Positions 8,099 through 17,989 of a stretch of DNA of 64,000 nucleotides are shown here, piece by piece (position 1 is the stretch's first letter; each line of letters opens with the position of its first letter). The DNA lies in contig JADEXJ010000012.1 of the NCBI GenBank assembly GCA_015207195.1, positions 1 to 64,000 of the forward strand, written 5' to 3'. The position numbers and the translations under genes are program-made. This DNA comes from Pleurocapsales cyanobacterium LEGE 10410. GTDB taxonomy: Bacteria > Cyanobacteriota > Cyanobacteriia > Cyanobacteriales > Xenococcaceae. Under the pieces are notes generated by a model, which had not been told where the DNA came from, searched no databases, and worked only from the letters and a program-made list of their open reading frames with translations.

Positions 8099-9493
8099 TT
8101 ACTCTCTGCCTGGCAAAATAACATTCAACAACAAAGCGGTGATTCCTCCTGTCGAGATACCAGAGGCAAAAATACTTTTAACTAGTTCGGGCATATTGTC
8201 CAAGATTTCGGGAACAAAGGTAACCCCCAAGCCCAAACCAAGTGACAAAGCCAAAATAATTGAATTGCGTTTAGTAAGGTTGACGCAGGACAGAATTTTG
8301 ATTCCCGCCACGGCTACCGTACCAAACATAACAATAGTTGCACCACCCAATACTGGCTGAGGTAAAGCCTGAAAAACTCCCGCCACGATAGGAAACAAAC
8401 CGAGAATTACAAAAATTGCGGAAATAAAATATCCTACATAGCGACTACCTACCCCTGTGAGTTGAATTACACCATTATTTTGGCTAAAAGTCGTGTTGGG
8501 AAAGGTGTTCAAACAAGCAGCAATAATTGAGTTTATCCCATCCCCCAATACTCCTCCTTTGATGCGTCTAAAGTATTTAGGTCCTTCGATTGGTTCGCCC
8601 GAAATTGCTGAAGTAGCTGTTAGATCGCCAATTGACTCGATCGCCGTAATTAAATATATAAAGGCAAAGGGAACAAACGCAGCAAAATCAAATCCCAGAC
8701 CATAGCGAAAAGGAATTGGTAAGGCAAAAGGTGGTAACCCAGCTAGATTACTAAAGTCTGTTAGACCCAAAGGAATTGAGACTAGATAACCGACTATCAA
8801 ACCAATTACAATCGAGGACATCCGCAGATAATTATTGGTGGTGCTGTTGAGTGCCACAATTACCACCAAGACCAACAACGCTACCATCAAATATACTGGA
8901 CTACCAAAGGTTTCATTATTTTGGGCTGGTACACCACCGCCTATGGAGGTAATGCCAACTTTAACTAGAGTTAAGCCGATTAAGGTCACTACTACTCCTG
9001 TTACCAATGGTGTAATGATCTTGTTAGCCAAGTGTAAAAAACGACTGATAATAATTTCGACAAACGCCCCAAAAAAGCACAAGCCAAAGATCAGCCCCAA
9101 AGCATCTTGAGCCGTACCGCCAGAACTTTTAACCGCTAGTCCCGCAGTGATAATTGGTCCTAAAAAAGCAAAGCTAGTCCCCTGAACACTTAATAATCCC
9201 GAACCCACTGGTCCAAATCTTTTCGCCTGAATAAAGGTAGCAATACCTGAAACCACCAAGGACATACTGAGAATAAAAGTCGTATCCGCAGGCGGTACTT
9301 CCAACGCCCCACAGATAATTAAGCCAGGGGTAATGATACCTACAAAACAGGCAAATACGTGCTGTAATGCGACAAAGAGCGATTCGACAAACGGGGGACG
9401 CGCTTCTAGCCCATAAATTAAATCTGATTCAATTGAAGCGGGTGCTTCGGTTTTAATTTTGTCTGATTCCAAACTTATTTCTTGATTGGTCAT
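8099..9493 (-). CDS. NCS2-family urate/xanthine permease
   Basis: A 464-residue polytopic membrane protein of the nucleobase:cation symporter-2 family, with about 12-14 hydrophobic segments. The motif GSGLLSVQGTSFAF and the downstream SQNNGVIQLTGVGSRYVG region are typical of the xanthine/urate branch. It probably brings urate (or xanthine) into the cell with protons, supplying HpxO and UraH encoded directly downstream. The three genes run in one direction with gaps of 60 and 21 bp, so they look like one operon. Exact substrate is inferred from context. Confidence 0.88.
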   Translation of the reverse strand: MTNQEISLESDKIKTEAPASIESDLIYGLEARPPFVESLFVALQHVFACFVGIITPGLIICGALEVPPADTTFILSMSLVVSGIATFIQAKRFGPVGSGLLSVQGTSFAFLGPIITAGLAVKSSGGTAQDALGLIFGLCFFGAFVEIIISRFLHLANKIITPLVTGVVVTLIGLTLVKVGITSIGGGVPAQNNETFGSPVYLMVALLVLVVIVALNSTTNNYLRMSSIVIGLIVGYLVSIPLGLTDFSNLAGLPPFALPIPFRYGLGFDFAAFVPFAFIYLITAIESIGDLTATSAISGEPIEGPKYFRRIKGGVLGDGINSIIAACLNTFPNTTFSQNNGVIQLTGVGSRYVGYFISAIFVILGLFPIVAGVFQALPQPVLGGATIVMFGTVAVAGIKILSCVNLTKRNSIILALSLGLGLGVTFVPEILDNMPELVKSIFASGISTGGITALLLNVILPGRE

Positions 9494-9682
9494 CTTATTG
9501 ACTATCGAGGGATAATATTAATATTTTTTTTAATAATCCGTTTTGCCGAGCTGCTGTTCTAAAAGTTGCTTATTCTGGTGCTTGGTTTTTTAATCAAGCG
9601 AAGTATTAAAATTGATTGAATGATAAGTTCGAGTTCAAAAACTTGTGAGTCGCGATCGCCGTCCGACTAAGATCTACTGCAT

Positions 9683-9694
9683 ACTGTATACAGT
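9683..9694. promoter_or_regulatory. 12-bp palindrome upstream of urate operon
   Basis: ACTGTATACAGT is a perfect palindrome 190 bp upstream of the permease start. It could be an operator for the urate operon or belong to the transposase remnant upstream. No regulator gene is adjacent, so the assignment is weak. Confidence 0.25.
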
Positions 9695-9763
9695 TTTAAT
9701 TGGGCAAACTGTGTAATAAGATACCAGCTGTTTTTTTTCACAGAATTATAAATTTGCTTTAAC

Positions 9764-10054
9764 TCAAATTTCACCACTCCGAAGTAGCTTCAACAAAAAT
9801 CCTTCTGTTTCGAGTAATCGATTTAATTCGCTTACTCCTGGGACATCGCGCCAGAGCAAGGTTAAGACCGCAGCTATCATCAAAGCAAGTGTGAGAATCC
9901 TGTCTCTGAGTCCCAATTCTCGAACAAAACGTGACTGTGATTTAATGGTTGGAATTAGTAACTTGGTTAAGTGTTCGGCAATAACTCTATCTTCCACCAT
10001 TGGTCGTTGCCTTTTTTTAGCATGGTCTCGGTTCAGTCTTTTACTCTTGCCCAT
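9764..10054 (-). pseudogene. IS4-type transposase remnant (N-terminal part)
   Basis: A 96-residue frame with RKRQRPMVEDR-like sequence (KKRQRPMVEDRVIAEHL), RELGLRDRILTLALM and LLWRDVPGVSELNRLLETEG, which match the N-terminal region of IS4-group transposases common in cyanobacteria. The usual protein is several hundred residues long; here it stops just after this region, and no catalytic DDE part follows. It is therefore a truncated remnant. It sits between the urate operon and the P450 gene. Family recognition is from memory of the motif. Confidence 0.6.
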
Positions 10055-10250
10055 AGAGAAATTACATCTTTCAATTGCCTACTCTGTATGAGTTTGATAC
10101 GATTTGGTTCTGGCTTTTTCCTTGACTTTTTTCTGATTTCCTTGACTTGTTACCAATGGGCGATCGCCATGAATCAAAAAATCTTCAAACACAAAAATAA
10201 CTAAGATGATTTAAGTTACCCGCAAAAACATTGGCGACTGGATATAGAAC

Positions 10251-11579
10251 ATGACTACTACTGAAGATAAACTAAATTTGCCCGAACCTCCTGGTGAAAA
10301 CGGACTGCCCTTTATTGGCGAGACGATCGCTTTTTTTAGCGATCCCAACTTTAACCAAAAAAGAATTGAGAAATACGGCAAGATATATAGAACCAATGTC
10401 TTCGGCAGTCCTACAGTGATGATGATTGGTTCTGAAGCTAATACTTTTCTATTTCGTAACGAGAATAAGTATGTAGTTTCTACTTGGCCCAAAAGTACTA
10501 GAGTACTATTAGGTAAGAAATCTTTAGCGGTTAACAACGGTAGCTTTCATACTTCCAGACGCAAGCTATTATACGACGCATTTCAGCCCAGAGCTTTAGC
10601 CAGCTACATCCCCACGATGGAACAGATTACTAATAATTATCTGCAAAAGTGGGAGCAAACGAATCAGCTTACCTGGTATCCAGAATTACGCAACTACACC
10701 TTTGATATTGCTAGTAATTTGTTTGTCAGTACTGATGGTGGTTCCCAAAGTCGTGTAGGACACTATTTTGAAGTTTGGTGTGCGGGTTTATTTACGATTC
10801 CTATTTCCTTACCCTGGACTAAATTTGGCAAAGCGTTAACAGCGCGTCGCAAGTTACTGGAGAATCTAGAACAGATTATTCTTAAACGCCAACAGGATAG
10901 TAGTCCTGGAGAAGATGCTTTAGGGTTGTTAATTCAGGCTGAAGATGAGGAAGGAAATAGCCTTAGTTTGGAAGAACTAAAAGATCAGGTATTACTATTA
11001 TTATTTGCAGGACACGAAACTCTAACCAGTGCGATTGCCTCTTTTTGCCTGTTAACCGCCCAGCATCCAGATGTAATGCAGCGTTTGCGAGAAGAACAAG
11101 ACCGCTTAAAGATAACTGGTACTCCTACCCTAGAAAATCTTAAAGCCATGACCTATCTCGAACAGGTATTAAAGGAAGTCATGCGTCTGATCCCGCCTGT
11201 GGGTGGTGGCTTTAGAGAGGCGGTAGAAACTTTTGAATTCGGTGGCTACCGTATTCCCAAAGGATGGAACATTCAATATCAGATTGCTCAAACTCACAAA
11301 GATGAGGAAGTCTATCCCGAAAGCGATCGCTTTAATCCAGATCGGTTTGACCACAAACAACCAGCAGACAAGCAAGCAAGCTTTGGCTATATCCCCTTTG
11401 GTGGTGGCTTGAGAGAGTGTATCGGTAAAGAGTTTGCCCGCTTAGAAATGCGCCTATTTGCCTCTAAGCTGTTGCAGAATTACCAATGGGAACTATTACC
11501 CAATCAAAACCTAAATTTAGTAACCGTACCTACTCCTCATCCTCGCGATGGCTTGAAAGTTAAATTTAGTCGCCGTTAA
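10251..11579 (+). CDS. cytochrome P450, CYP120-like
   Basis: A 442-residue soluble P450 with the I-helix oxygen-activation motif AGHET (residues 254-258), the ExxR motif at E309-R312, and a heme-binding loop FGGGLREC ending at the ligand C390. Across its whole length it closely follows the CYP120 pattern, including WPKSTRVLLG, RRKLLYDAF and LRLIPPVGGGFRE-like segments. CYP120A1 of Synechocystis hydroxylates retinoic acid, so a retinoid or apocarotenoid substrate is plausible. No redox partner gene is adjacent. It points toward the ebo genes, but nothing links the two functionally. Confidence 0.9.
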   Translation: MTTTEDKLNLPEPPGENGLPFIGETIAFFSDPNFNQKRIEKYGKIYRTNVFGSPTVMMIGSEANTFLFRNENKYVVSTWPKSTRVLLGKKSLAVNNGSFHTSRRKLLYDAFQPRALASYIPTMEQITNNYLQKWEQTNQLTWYPELRNYTFDIASNLFVSTDGGSQSRVGHYFEVWCAGLFTIPISLPWTKFGKALTARRKLLENLEQIILKRQQDSSPGEDALGLLIQAEDEEGNSLSLEELKDQVLLLLFAGHETLTSAIASFCLLTAQHPDVMQRLREEQDRLKITGTPTLENLKAMTYLEQVLKEVMRLIPPVGGGFREAVETFEFGGYRIPKGWNIQYQIAQTHKDEEVYPESDRFNPDRFDHKQPADKQASFGYIPFGGGLRECIGKEFARLEMRLFASKLLQNYQWELLPNQNLNLVTVPTPHPRDGLKVKFSRR

Positions 11580-11712
11580 CTTCTGTTTGACCAGACAGTG
11601 AAATACTACTATTGAATTAAAGATTATAAAAGTAGCTTCCTACCCAGAAACCAGCGTAGTAGTAGATTTCTTGCGTCCTCTATTACTACGTTTTATAGTT
11701 TGGCGATAGGCT

Positions 11713-13086
11713 TTATAAATTAAGGTGACTGAGTATTAATTGAAACACTTCTTTTGCTTCAATAGTTTCACTGGTTAATAAATCTTGCTGTTGAGTAATC
11801 AATAGTGGCGATCGCTCTACTGAACTAGTAAGATGACCGTGAGAACCTTTAACTAGGTTGGCATCTAAGGGAATTACGTCCATCAGATAACGAAAGCCCA
11901 ACTTTTTTTTCAACAAGGTAGATGCTATCTTAGCTTGAGGTGCTTTTAGCTGAGGATCGACAAAAAGCTCTACGGGGTCATAACCAGGTTTGCGATGTAT
12001 ATCGACAGTACGGGCGAAATCTGGGGCGAGACGGTCATCTAACCAATAATAGTAGGTAAACCAGGCATCAGGACTAGCGATCGCCACTAGTTCTCCTGAA
12101 CGAGGATGATTGAGGCTGTATTTTTGCTTGCCTGTTTCGTCTAAAACTAAATCGATTCCAGTCGTATTTTCTAAAATATCTCGTACCAAAGAAAAACAAC
12201 TGGGGTCGTTAATATAGACGTGGGCAATTTGATGATCGGCAACTGCAAAAGCTTTACTCGCCCCAGGAATCATGATTTCTCCTCCTAGTTCTTCTCGAAC
12301 CGTAATCAAACCCTGCTGTCTAAATTGACGGTTGAGATGAATGGGACGAGAAACTTCTGTAATACCGTATTCAGAAAGAACAATAACTTTTGCCCCTTTT
12401 GCTTCATAAAATTCGATTAAATCCTGACATACTCGATCTATTTCCCGTAGATCTGCTGCAATCTCTGGGGGATTTGTGCCGATCTTTTGCAAGCAATAGT
12501 CCAGGTGAGGTAAATAAACCAAAGTTAGGGTAGGACTATATTTTAATTCAACTTTTTTGGCTGCATCCGCAATCCATTGACTCGATTTTACTGAAGTATT
12601 AGGACCCCAAAAATTAAACAGAGGAAATTCACCCAACTCAGAATTCAACCATCCGCGCAATTCCATGGGTTCGGTGTAGATATCGGGGATTTTTCTGCCG
12701 TCTGCGGGATACAGGGGACGGGGTGTAACCGCGTAATCTACGGTCGAGTACATATTGTACCAGCCAAAAAGATTAGCACAGGTAAAATCAGAATCGAGCG
12801 ATCGCGCCTTATCCCAAATTTTTGGGGCTTGAACGAGCTTGTTTGACTGTCGCCATAGCTTAACTTCACATTCATCTCGAAAATACCAGCCGTTAGCCAC
12901 AATACCATGTCGATCGGGGTTTACTCCCGTGTAGTAGGTTGCTTGGGCAGTACAAGTTACGGCAGGTAGGACTGGTTTAATTGAAGTTGTGTTGCCCTGC
13001 TTCTGCCAACCAGCAAGGAAAGGGGTAAATTCTCCAATCAATTGAGGAGTTAAGCCAACTACATTAAGAACGACAGTTTTATCCAT
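11713..13086 (-). CDS. eboF: EboF: alkaline-phosphatase-superfamily protein
   Basis: A 457-residue member of the nucleotide pyrophosphatase/phosphodiesterase group of the alkaline phosphatase superfamily. The nucleophile region reads PAVTCTAQATYYTGVNPDRHG (near residue 40), and metal-binding candidates include the ADHQIAHVY region and GSHGHL near the C-terminus. In Nostoc punctiforme the ebo genes are needed to bring the scytonemin monomer precursor to the periplasm, but the biochemical role of EboF is not settled. It is the last gene of the minus-strand eboB-C-D-E-F run, 129 bp after eboE. Confidence 0.85.
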   Translation of the reverse strand: MDKTVVLNVVGLTPQLIGEFTPFLAGWQKQGNTTSIKPVLPAVTCTAQATYYTGVNPDRHGIVANGWYFRDECEVKLWRQSNKLVQAPKIWDKARSLDSDFTCANLFGWYNMYSTVDYAVTPRPLYPADGRKIPDIYTEPMELRGWLNSELGEFPLFNFWGPNTSVKSSQWIADAAKKVELKYSPTLTLVYLPHLDYCLQKIGTNPPEIAADLREIDRVCQDLIEFYEAKGAKVIVLSEYGITEVSRPIHLNRQFRQQGLITVREELGGEIMIPGASKAFAVADHQIAHVYINDPSCFSLVRDILENTTGIDLVLDETGKQKYSLNHPRSGELVAIASPDAWFTYYYWLDDRLAPDFARTVDIHRKPGYDPVELFVDPQLKAPQAKIASTLLKKKLGFRYLMDVIPLDANLVKGSHGHLTSSVERSPLLITQQQDLLTSETIEAKEVFQLILSHLNL

Positions 13087-13092
13087 AAATAT

Positions 13093-13147
13093 AAGTAGGA
13101 AGTAGGAAGTAGGAAGTAGGAAGTAGGAAGTAGGAGGTAGGAAGTAG
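13093..13147. repeat. heptamer tandem repeat (AAGTAGG)x6 plus variants
   Basis: Six perfect AAGTAGG units, then AGGTAGG and a partial unit, in the eboE-eboF gap. It begins only about 6 bp upstream of the eboF start codon, so the array may occupy the place of the eboF ribosome-binding site or leader. Confidence 0.9.
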
Positions 13148-13215
13148 ATTGTGTTTAGCTGATAGCAGTTTTAGGCTAATCAGATAGGGAATTTGACAAT
13201 TTTCAGCATGAGTAA

Positions 13216-14469
13216 TTAGTAATCAGCGATCGCTGACAAAACCCATCGATATTCTCGTTCAATGGAAGTTAAAATATCTAATTTCATCTCTGGAGGCAAA
13301 ACTTCCCAAGTGTAGGTTTCAATTTCTAGATGATGACTCACAAAATTGTCTGATAAAAGCTGTAATAACTTTTCAATATGTTCTTGAGTAGATTCAAATA
13401 GCTGACGTTGTAACCCTGTGGTGTAGTTACGAATAAAAATAGGTACGTGAAAGTGAGTACGCCATTCCTTAGCTTCTGTTGTCAAAAAATGAGGCAGGGC
13501 GGTGGATAAATCGGAATAATGTTTTAAATGTTTTAAATCAGACTTATCGCCATGGCGAGCAATTACCTGGTGCAAATAAGTGGATTCGGCAAAAGGTAAA
13601 AGCTTTTCTAAAATCAGCTGGCGTTGCTCTATTTTCGTAGGTATATCAATTTTTATTGCCGAACTAAGCTGAATTTTGCCAATTTTGATCCCAGCACAAG
13701 CTAATTTTTGAACGATCTCCTTGGGTTCTTCATACTCTACGGCAAAATGACAAGTATCATAACAAACCCTGATATGTTCGGTAATCCAAGACTCGGCGAT
13801 CGCCTGACTAACCGATAATTCTTGCTGTAGCCATTTGCCTGCTATGGGCAATAACCAATCCTGAAAGAAATCAATCATCTCAGCCGTATTTTCCAGCATA
13901 CCGTCGGGTTCTGGTTCGAGATCGATATGCAGCAGCTTGCCAGTATTTTGATGAATCCTGACCATTTTGGCGATCGCGATCGCCAAATTCAGACTACTTT
14001 GGTGTAAGGTTTGTTGGATGTCGTCATGATTTTGCTGCCAGGGCTTATAGGAGATTGGTAAAGTAGAAATTCCCCCATCCAGGCTGTCTGGCAACAGGAC
14101 TTTCAAGATTTCCATCAATCTCACAGTGTAGTCTAAACGTTCCGAGCTACGCCAGTCGGGGGCATAAACTTTGTCTTTGACTATTTGATGATGAAACCCA
14201 CCATAGGGAAAACCATTGAGGGTGAAGACATATAAGTCTTGTGTTTGCAACCAAGTTTGGAATCGAGCAAGATTATCTTCATCTAGCAATTCTTTGGCTG
14301 CGATATTTGCCAAACGCAAACCAATCCCAAAAGGTCGATCTGGAGACAGTCGAGTTTTTAGGGGCAGAATGTATTGTTTGAGATTTTGTTCTACTTCTGT
14401 CCAGGTTTCTCCTGGATGAATATTAGTGCAGTAGGTAAGGTGTAAATCAGTTTTAGTTGCTAATTTCAT
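13216..14469 (-). CDS. eboE: EboE: sugar isomerase-like TIM-barrel protein
   Basis: A 417-residue protein with the xylose-isomerase-like TIM-barrel pattern. Candidate metal ligands appear in HIDLEPEPDGML (near residue 180) and VCYDTCHFAVEYEEP (near 240). It matches the EboE family ('metabolite traffic protein') found within ebo clusters. The neighbours on both sides are ebo genes in the same direction (eboD 90 bp upstream, eboF 129 bp downstream). The substrate is unknown. Confidence 0.87.
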   Translation of the reverse strand: MKLATKTDLHLTYCTNIHPGETWTEVEQNLKQYILPLKTRLSPDRPFGIGLRLANIAAKELLDEDNLARFQTWLQTQDLYVFTLNGFPYGGFHHQIVKDKVYAPDWRSSERLDYTVRLMEILKVLLPDSLDGGISTLPISYKPWQQNHDDIQQTLHQSSLNLAIAIAKMVRIHQNTGKLLHIDLEPEPDGMLENTAEMIDFFQDWLLPIAGKWLQQELSVSQAIAESWITEHIRVCYDTCHFAVEYEEPKEIVQKLACAGIKIGKIQLSSAIKIDIPTKIEQRQLILEKLLPFAESTYLHQVIARHGDKSDLKHLKHYSDLSTALPHFLTTEAKEWRTHFHVPIFIRNYTTGLQRQLFESTQEHIEKLLQLLSDNFVSHHLEIETYTWEVLPPEMKLDILTSIEREYRWVLSAIADY

Positions 14470-14559
14470 GATATTGCTAGATCGCTTTAAATTTTAAATA
14501 GCTAAAAATACCGTCTCTACACCTGTTCTACAACAATGATCGCAACTTGAGTAGTATTG

Positions 14560-15774
14560 TCAATTGAATTGGCTAATAGTTTCTACTTCAATTTTCTGCA
14601 ACATCGAGATGGCTTTTTGATATACGGGGATGTTAACCTGATTGACTTCTGTACCTTCCCCTATTTGTTGCAGCAGCATAATAGCCAAATCTCCGCCTAA
14701 ATGTTCGCGAAATTCTACCAGACCGCGAAAAATTGAGTTTTCTAGGGTTAGGTTCTCCATGTCCCTGGATAATTCGGGAACATACAGTTTGAATCCCAAT
14801 TGTTTTAAAGTTCTGATAATTTGCTGCCACTCTGCTTTAGCGAGTAGCCCAGTTAAGTAAGAATAGGTGCAGTCTAAAGCCATCCCAATTGCTACCGCTT
14901 CTCCATGTCTTAAACGGTAATGGGTCAAGTGTTCTAGTTTATGAGCAGCCCAGTGTCCAAAATCGAGGGGGCGAGAAGAACCCATCTCAAACGGATCGCC
15001 ATAGCTAGCAATATGGTTAAGATGCAGTTGACAACAGCGATAGATTAGCTGTTCCATTGCTTGAGAATCTTGTTGGGCTAAATCATCGGCGCGATCGCTA
15101 ATAAATTCAAAGAAGTTGCGATCTTTGATCAGAGCTACCTTGACTGCCTCAGCAATCCCCGCACGCCAATCGCGATCGTCTAAGGTAGTTAGGAAATCAA
15201 AATCGTTAAGTACGGCAACGGGAGGAGCAAAAGTACCCAAGAAGTTCTTTTTGCCCAAGGCATTGATGCCGTTTTTAACCCCTACACCAGAATCGTTTTG
15301 AGCCAAAACAGTAGTAGGAATGCGAATTAGGCGAATACCTCGATGAGCAGTAGCAGCTGCGTAACCTGCCATGTCGATTACTGCACCACCACCAATTGCT
15401 AAAACGTAAGAGTGACGGCATAGTCCTACCTGCTCGATAGTTTGATGAATCTGATCTACCAGAGTAGGATCGTTTTTTGCTGCTTCTCCTCCTGGAACAA
15501 CAATCGGCTCAGTAGCTAATTTGATCTGATCGGCGTAATAATCAGCATAGTTGGTAATCTTGGTCAAAAGTTGTGGGTGATAGTCTAATAACCCAGAATC
15601 GACTATAACTATTGCTGATTTGGCTAGATTGCTACCTGTTGCTATCACCTGAGAGAGTAAAGGATTGGTAATTGACCATAGATCCCTCGTAAAATGAACG
15701 TCATAGCTAAATCTAACCGCAATACTCTGATGTAGCGATTCCATGGACGTGACTTTGTTTGTTGAGATAAACAT
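14560..15774 (-). CDS. eboD: EboD: 3-dehydroquinate synthase-like protein
   Basis: A 404-residue member of the sugar-phosphate cyclase/dehydroquinate synthase family, shown by PGGEAAKND, the nucleotide-binding segment AIGGGAVIDMAGYAAATAHRG and HRLRHGEA-like RLRHGEAVAIGMALD. The position between eboC (16-bp gap) and eboE makes it the EboD-type cyclase rather than the housekeeping AroB. Some ebo clusters lack this gene, so this is the longer version of the set. Two starts are possible: ATG at 15774 or ATG at 15744 (MESLHQ); the shorter one better matches the start of conserved sequence. Confidence 0.85.
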   Translation of the reverse strand: MFISTNKVTSMESLHQSIAVRFSYDVHFTRDLWSITNPLLSQVIATGSNLAKSAIVIVDSGLLDYHPQLLTKITNYADYYADQIKLATEPIVVPGGEAAKNDPTLVDQIHQTIEQVGLCRHSYVLAIGGGAVIDMAGYAAATAHRGIRLIRIPTTVLAQNDSGVGVKNGINALGKKNFLGTFAPPVAVLNDFDFLTTLDDRDWRAGIAEAVKVALIKDRNFFEFISDRADDLAQQDSQAMEQLIYRCCQLHLNHIASYGDPFEMGSSRPLDFGHWAAHKLEHLTHYRLRHGEAVAIGMALDCTYSYLTGLLAKAEWQQIIRTLKQLGFKLYVPELSRDMENLTLENSIFRGLVEFREHLGGDLAIMLLQQIGEGTEVNQVNIPVYQKAISMLQKIEVETISQFN

Positions 15775-15790
15775 ATTATTAAATTAAAAA

Positions 15791-16702
15791 TTAAGTAACA
15801 GCAAATAGACGGGCAAAGAAACGAGACAAAGGCAGTAGTGCTAATAGAAGCAAACCATAAAGCCAATTGGCGAAGCCTACTGCAATAGTTGCATCTAAAA
15901 CAATTAACGAGAGGACTCCTGCTTTGACTGCCATCTGAATTAATTCAGGACTGGGATTTATGGCAGCTTTGATAAATGGAGGTACAACTAGGGCAGTAAA
16001 CAAGGTTAAAAAAGGTAGAGTAATTAACAGGGTATACTCTGGTAATAGCCCCAAAGCAACAATAATACTGACAACTATCCCAATTAAAGCCAAGGCAACA
16101 ATCCCCGTGCTTTTTTTTCCTCCGCTAACTTCTCCTTGGGAAATAGCAGTAATGGCAGCAATATAGATAATCGGAATTAAGGCTAAATACCAGCGATCGC
16201 CTACCGCTTCGGGAATAGCACTTACACCTAACAATAGGTTGCCTCCGCGACAGACTCCCATGTTTAAGGGACCGATGATAGTTTGATGTTTGCCCCACTT
16301 ATCGTAGAGTAAGGCAGTTGTTGCCACAATTGCTGCAAGTACGGCACTGAGACTAGAAACCATAGCTGCTGCAACAATCCCCCCAACTAGCAGCCCCGTT
16401 CCCAGCAAGATTGCCCCTGGCAAAGATGCTCTACCACTAGGAAGAGGACGTTCGGGGCGTTCGACAGCATCTAATTTTGCATCACAAACATCGTTGAACA
16501 CAACTCCCCCGCCATATAGCCCTGTAGTAGCTAAGATTAGCCAACCTAAAGCTACAAAATTCAGGTGGTTAAGTTCTACTGTTACTGCACCAGCAGCAGC
16601 ATAACCTAATAAAATATCTGCCCAAGCAGTAAGAATATTGGCAGGGCGCATTAATTGTAAATATGCCAAAATAGACTGGGATTTGACCGTTGTTGTAGAC
16701 AT
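15791..16702 (-). CDS. eboC: EboC: UbiA-family prenyltransferase
   Basis: A 303-residue integral membrane protein with about eight hydrophobic segments. The first aspartate-rich motif NDVCDAKLDAVERPERPLPSG (starting near residue 69) has the NDxxD pattern that binds prenyl diphosphate through Mg2+, and a YDKWGKHQ segment fits the second motif. It probably attaches a prenyl group to an unknown acceptor in the plasma membrane. In ebo clusters this is EboC. It is followed by eboD with a 16-bp gap. Confidence 0.88.
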   Translation of the reverse strand: MSTTTVKSQSILAYLQLMRPANILTAWADILLGYAAAGAVTVELNHLNFVALGWLILATTGLYGGGVVFNDVCDAKLDAVERPERPLPSGRASLPGAILLGTGLLVGGIVAAAMVSSLSAVLAAIVATTALLYDKWGKHQTIIGPLNMGVCRGGNLLLGVSAIPEAVGDRWYLALIPIIYIAAITAISQGEVSGGKKSTGIVALALIGIVVSIIVALGLLPEYTLLITLPFLTLFTALVVPPFIKAAINPSPELIQMAVKAGVLSLIVLDATIAVGFANWLYGLLLLALLPLSRFFARLFAVT

Positions 16703-17059
16703 AATGAATCAAATTTTCAGTAATAATTAATAACTGGATTTATCGAAAATTTTTTTGTTACTAAATATTTCTTCGAGCTGTTTACTTCTGTGGTTATTAC
16801 AGTTGTTTCTCTCAGATTTGACGGTCAGTAGCAGAATCTGAGAATTAGAAGTAGGAAGGGAAATATTTGTTATAAATAGGTGACTTTAAAAAATGTTGAG
16901 TATAGTTTTTACCTTCGAGCTGCAATTATACTACACATGCTGTAACAATAGTAGAGTAAATCAAGATTGAGTCTGAAAAATTTCTAGCCACACTCTTCAA
17001 TTCTGAAGATTTATTTTGCTCAACCTATCCACAACATTTTGCTCAATTGCTCAGTATAG
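16703..17059. other. spacer between eboB and eboC
   Basis: A 357-bp AT-rich gap inside the ebo run. I see no small gene or strong hairpin. Its length suggests that eboC-D-E-F may have a promoter of its own. Confidence 0.5.
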
Positions 17060-17989
17060 TTAAACAATTACGACTGATTCTGATTCTGAAGTTGATTCGA
17101 CTAGAGGTTCTTGTCCTCTTAATACAGAGTTATCGCTATACAATTGACGCTGATCGATGGGAAGAGGATTGAACCAATCGCTTTCTTTAATTTGTCCACT
17201 TTGACTATAAGCAGTCAAAGCATTTTGATAGCAAACAGCTTTAATCTGAGCTTCAGGAATACCTCTTTCTAGCATCAGTCGAGCAGTTTTGGGTACGGCT
17301 AAAGGATCGCTTACTCCCCAGTCGGCACTACTATCAACTATGATGCGATCGCAACCATAATGCCGTACTACTTCTACCATTCTTTCATTACCCATTTTGG
17401 TATGGGGATAGATAGTAAACGCTGCCCAAAAACCCCGATCCAATACTTCCTTGACAGTTTCCTCATTGTTGTGATCGACAATTACCTGAGATGGTTTTAA
17501 ACCATGTTCTAGGCAGACATCCATACTGCGAGATGTACCCGATTTCTTATCCCGATGTGGCGTATGAATCATTACGGGTAAATCTAACTCCTTGGCTAAT
17601 TCTAGCTGGAGACGGAAATACTTATCTTCCGCAGGAGTCATATCGTCATAGCCGATTTCGCCAATTGCTACAACACCTTCTTTACAGGCATAGAGAGGTA
17701 GTATTTCCATTACTGCTTCTGCCAAAGCTGCGTTATTAGCTTCTTTAGAGTTCAAACCAATTGTGCAGTAGTGTTTAATACCAAACTGACTAGCGCGAAA
17801 TCTTTCCCAACCAACCAGAGAACTAAGGTAATCTTTGTAGCTTTCTGCACTAGTACGAGGTTGCCCCAACCAAAAAGCTGGTTCAATTACCGCCACTATC
17901 CCAGCTTTCGCCATAGCTTGATAGTCATCGGTAGTTCTGGAAGACATGTGGATGTGAGGATCGAGAAACATCATGTTATTGTGCTGCAT
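17060..17989 (-). CDS. eboB: EboB: TatD-family metal-dependent hydrolase
   Basis: A 309-residue TatD-type amidohydrolase. Metal-binding elements are the N-terminal HIH in FLDPHIHMSSR (near residue 10), GEIGYDD (near 124), the MIHTPHR segment (near 152) and the IIVDSSADWG segment toward the end. It matches the EboB family. It is the first gene of the minus-strand ebo group and diverges from eboA across 257 bp. The start could also be the internal ATG that gives MMFLDPHIHM, five codons later. Confidence 0.87.
   Translation of the reverse strand: MQHNNMMFLDPHIHMSSRTTDDYQAMAKAGIVAVIEPAFWLGQPRTSAESYKDYLSSLVGWERFRASQFGIKHYCTIGLNSKEANNAALAEAVMEILPLYACKEGVVAIGEIGYDDMTPAEDKYFRLQLELAKELDLPVMIHTPHRDKKSGTSRSMDVCLEHGLKPSQVIVDHNNEETVKEVLDRGFWAAFTIYPHTKMGNERMVEVVRHYGCDRIIVDSSADWGVSDPLAVPKTARLMLERGIPEAQIKAVCYQNALTAYSQSGQIKESDWFNPLPIDQRQLYSDNSVLRGQEPLVESTSESESVVIV

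Noticed and set aside
13093-13147. CRISPR array
   Set aside because: Units are seven bases with no spacers; it is a simple heptamer tandem repeat.
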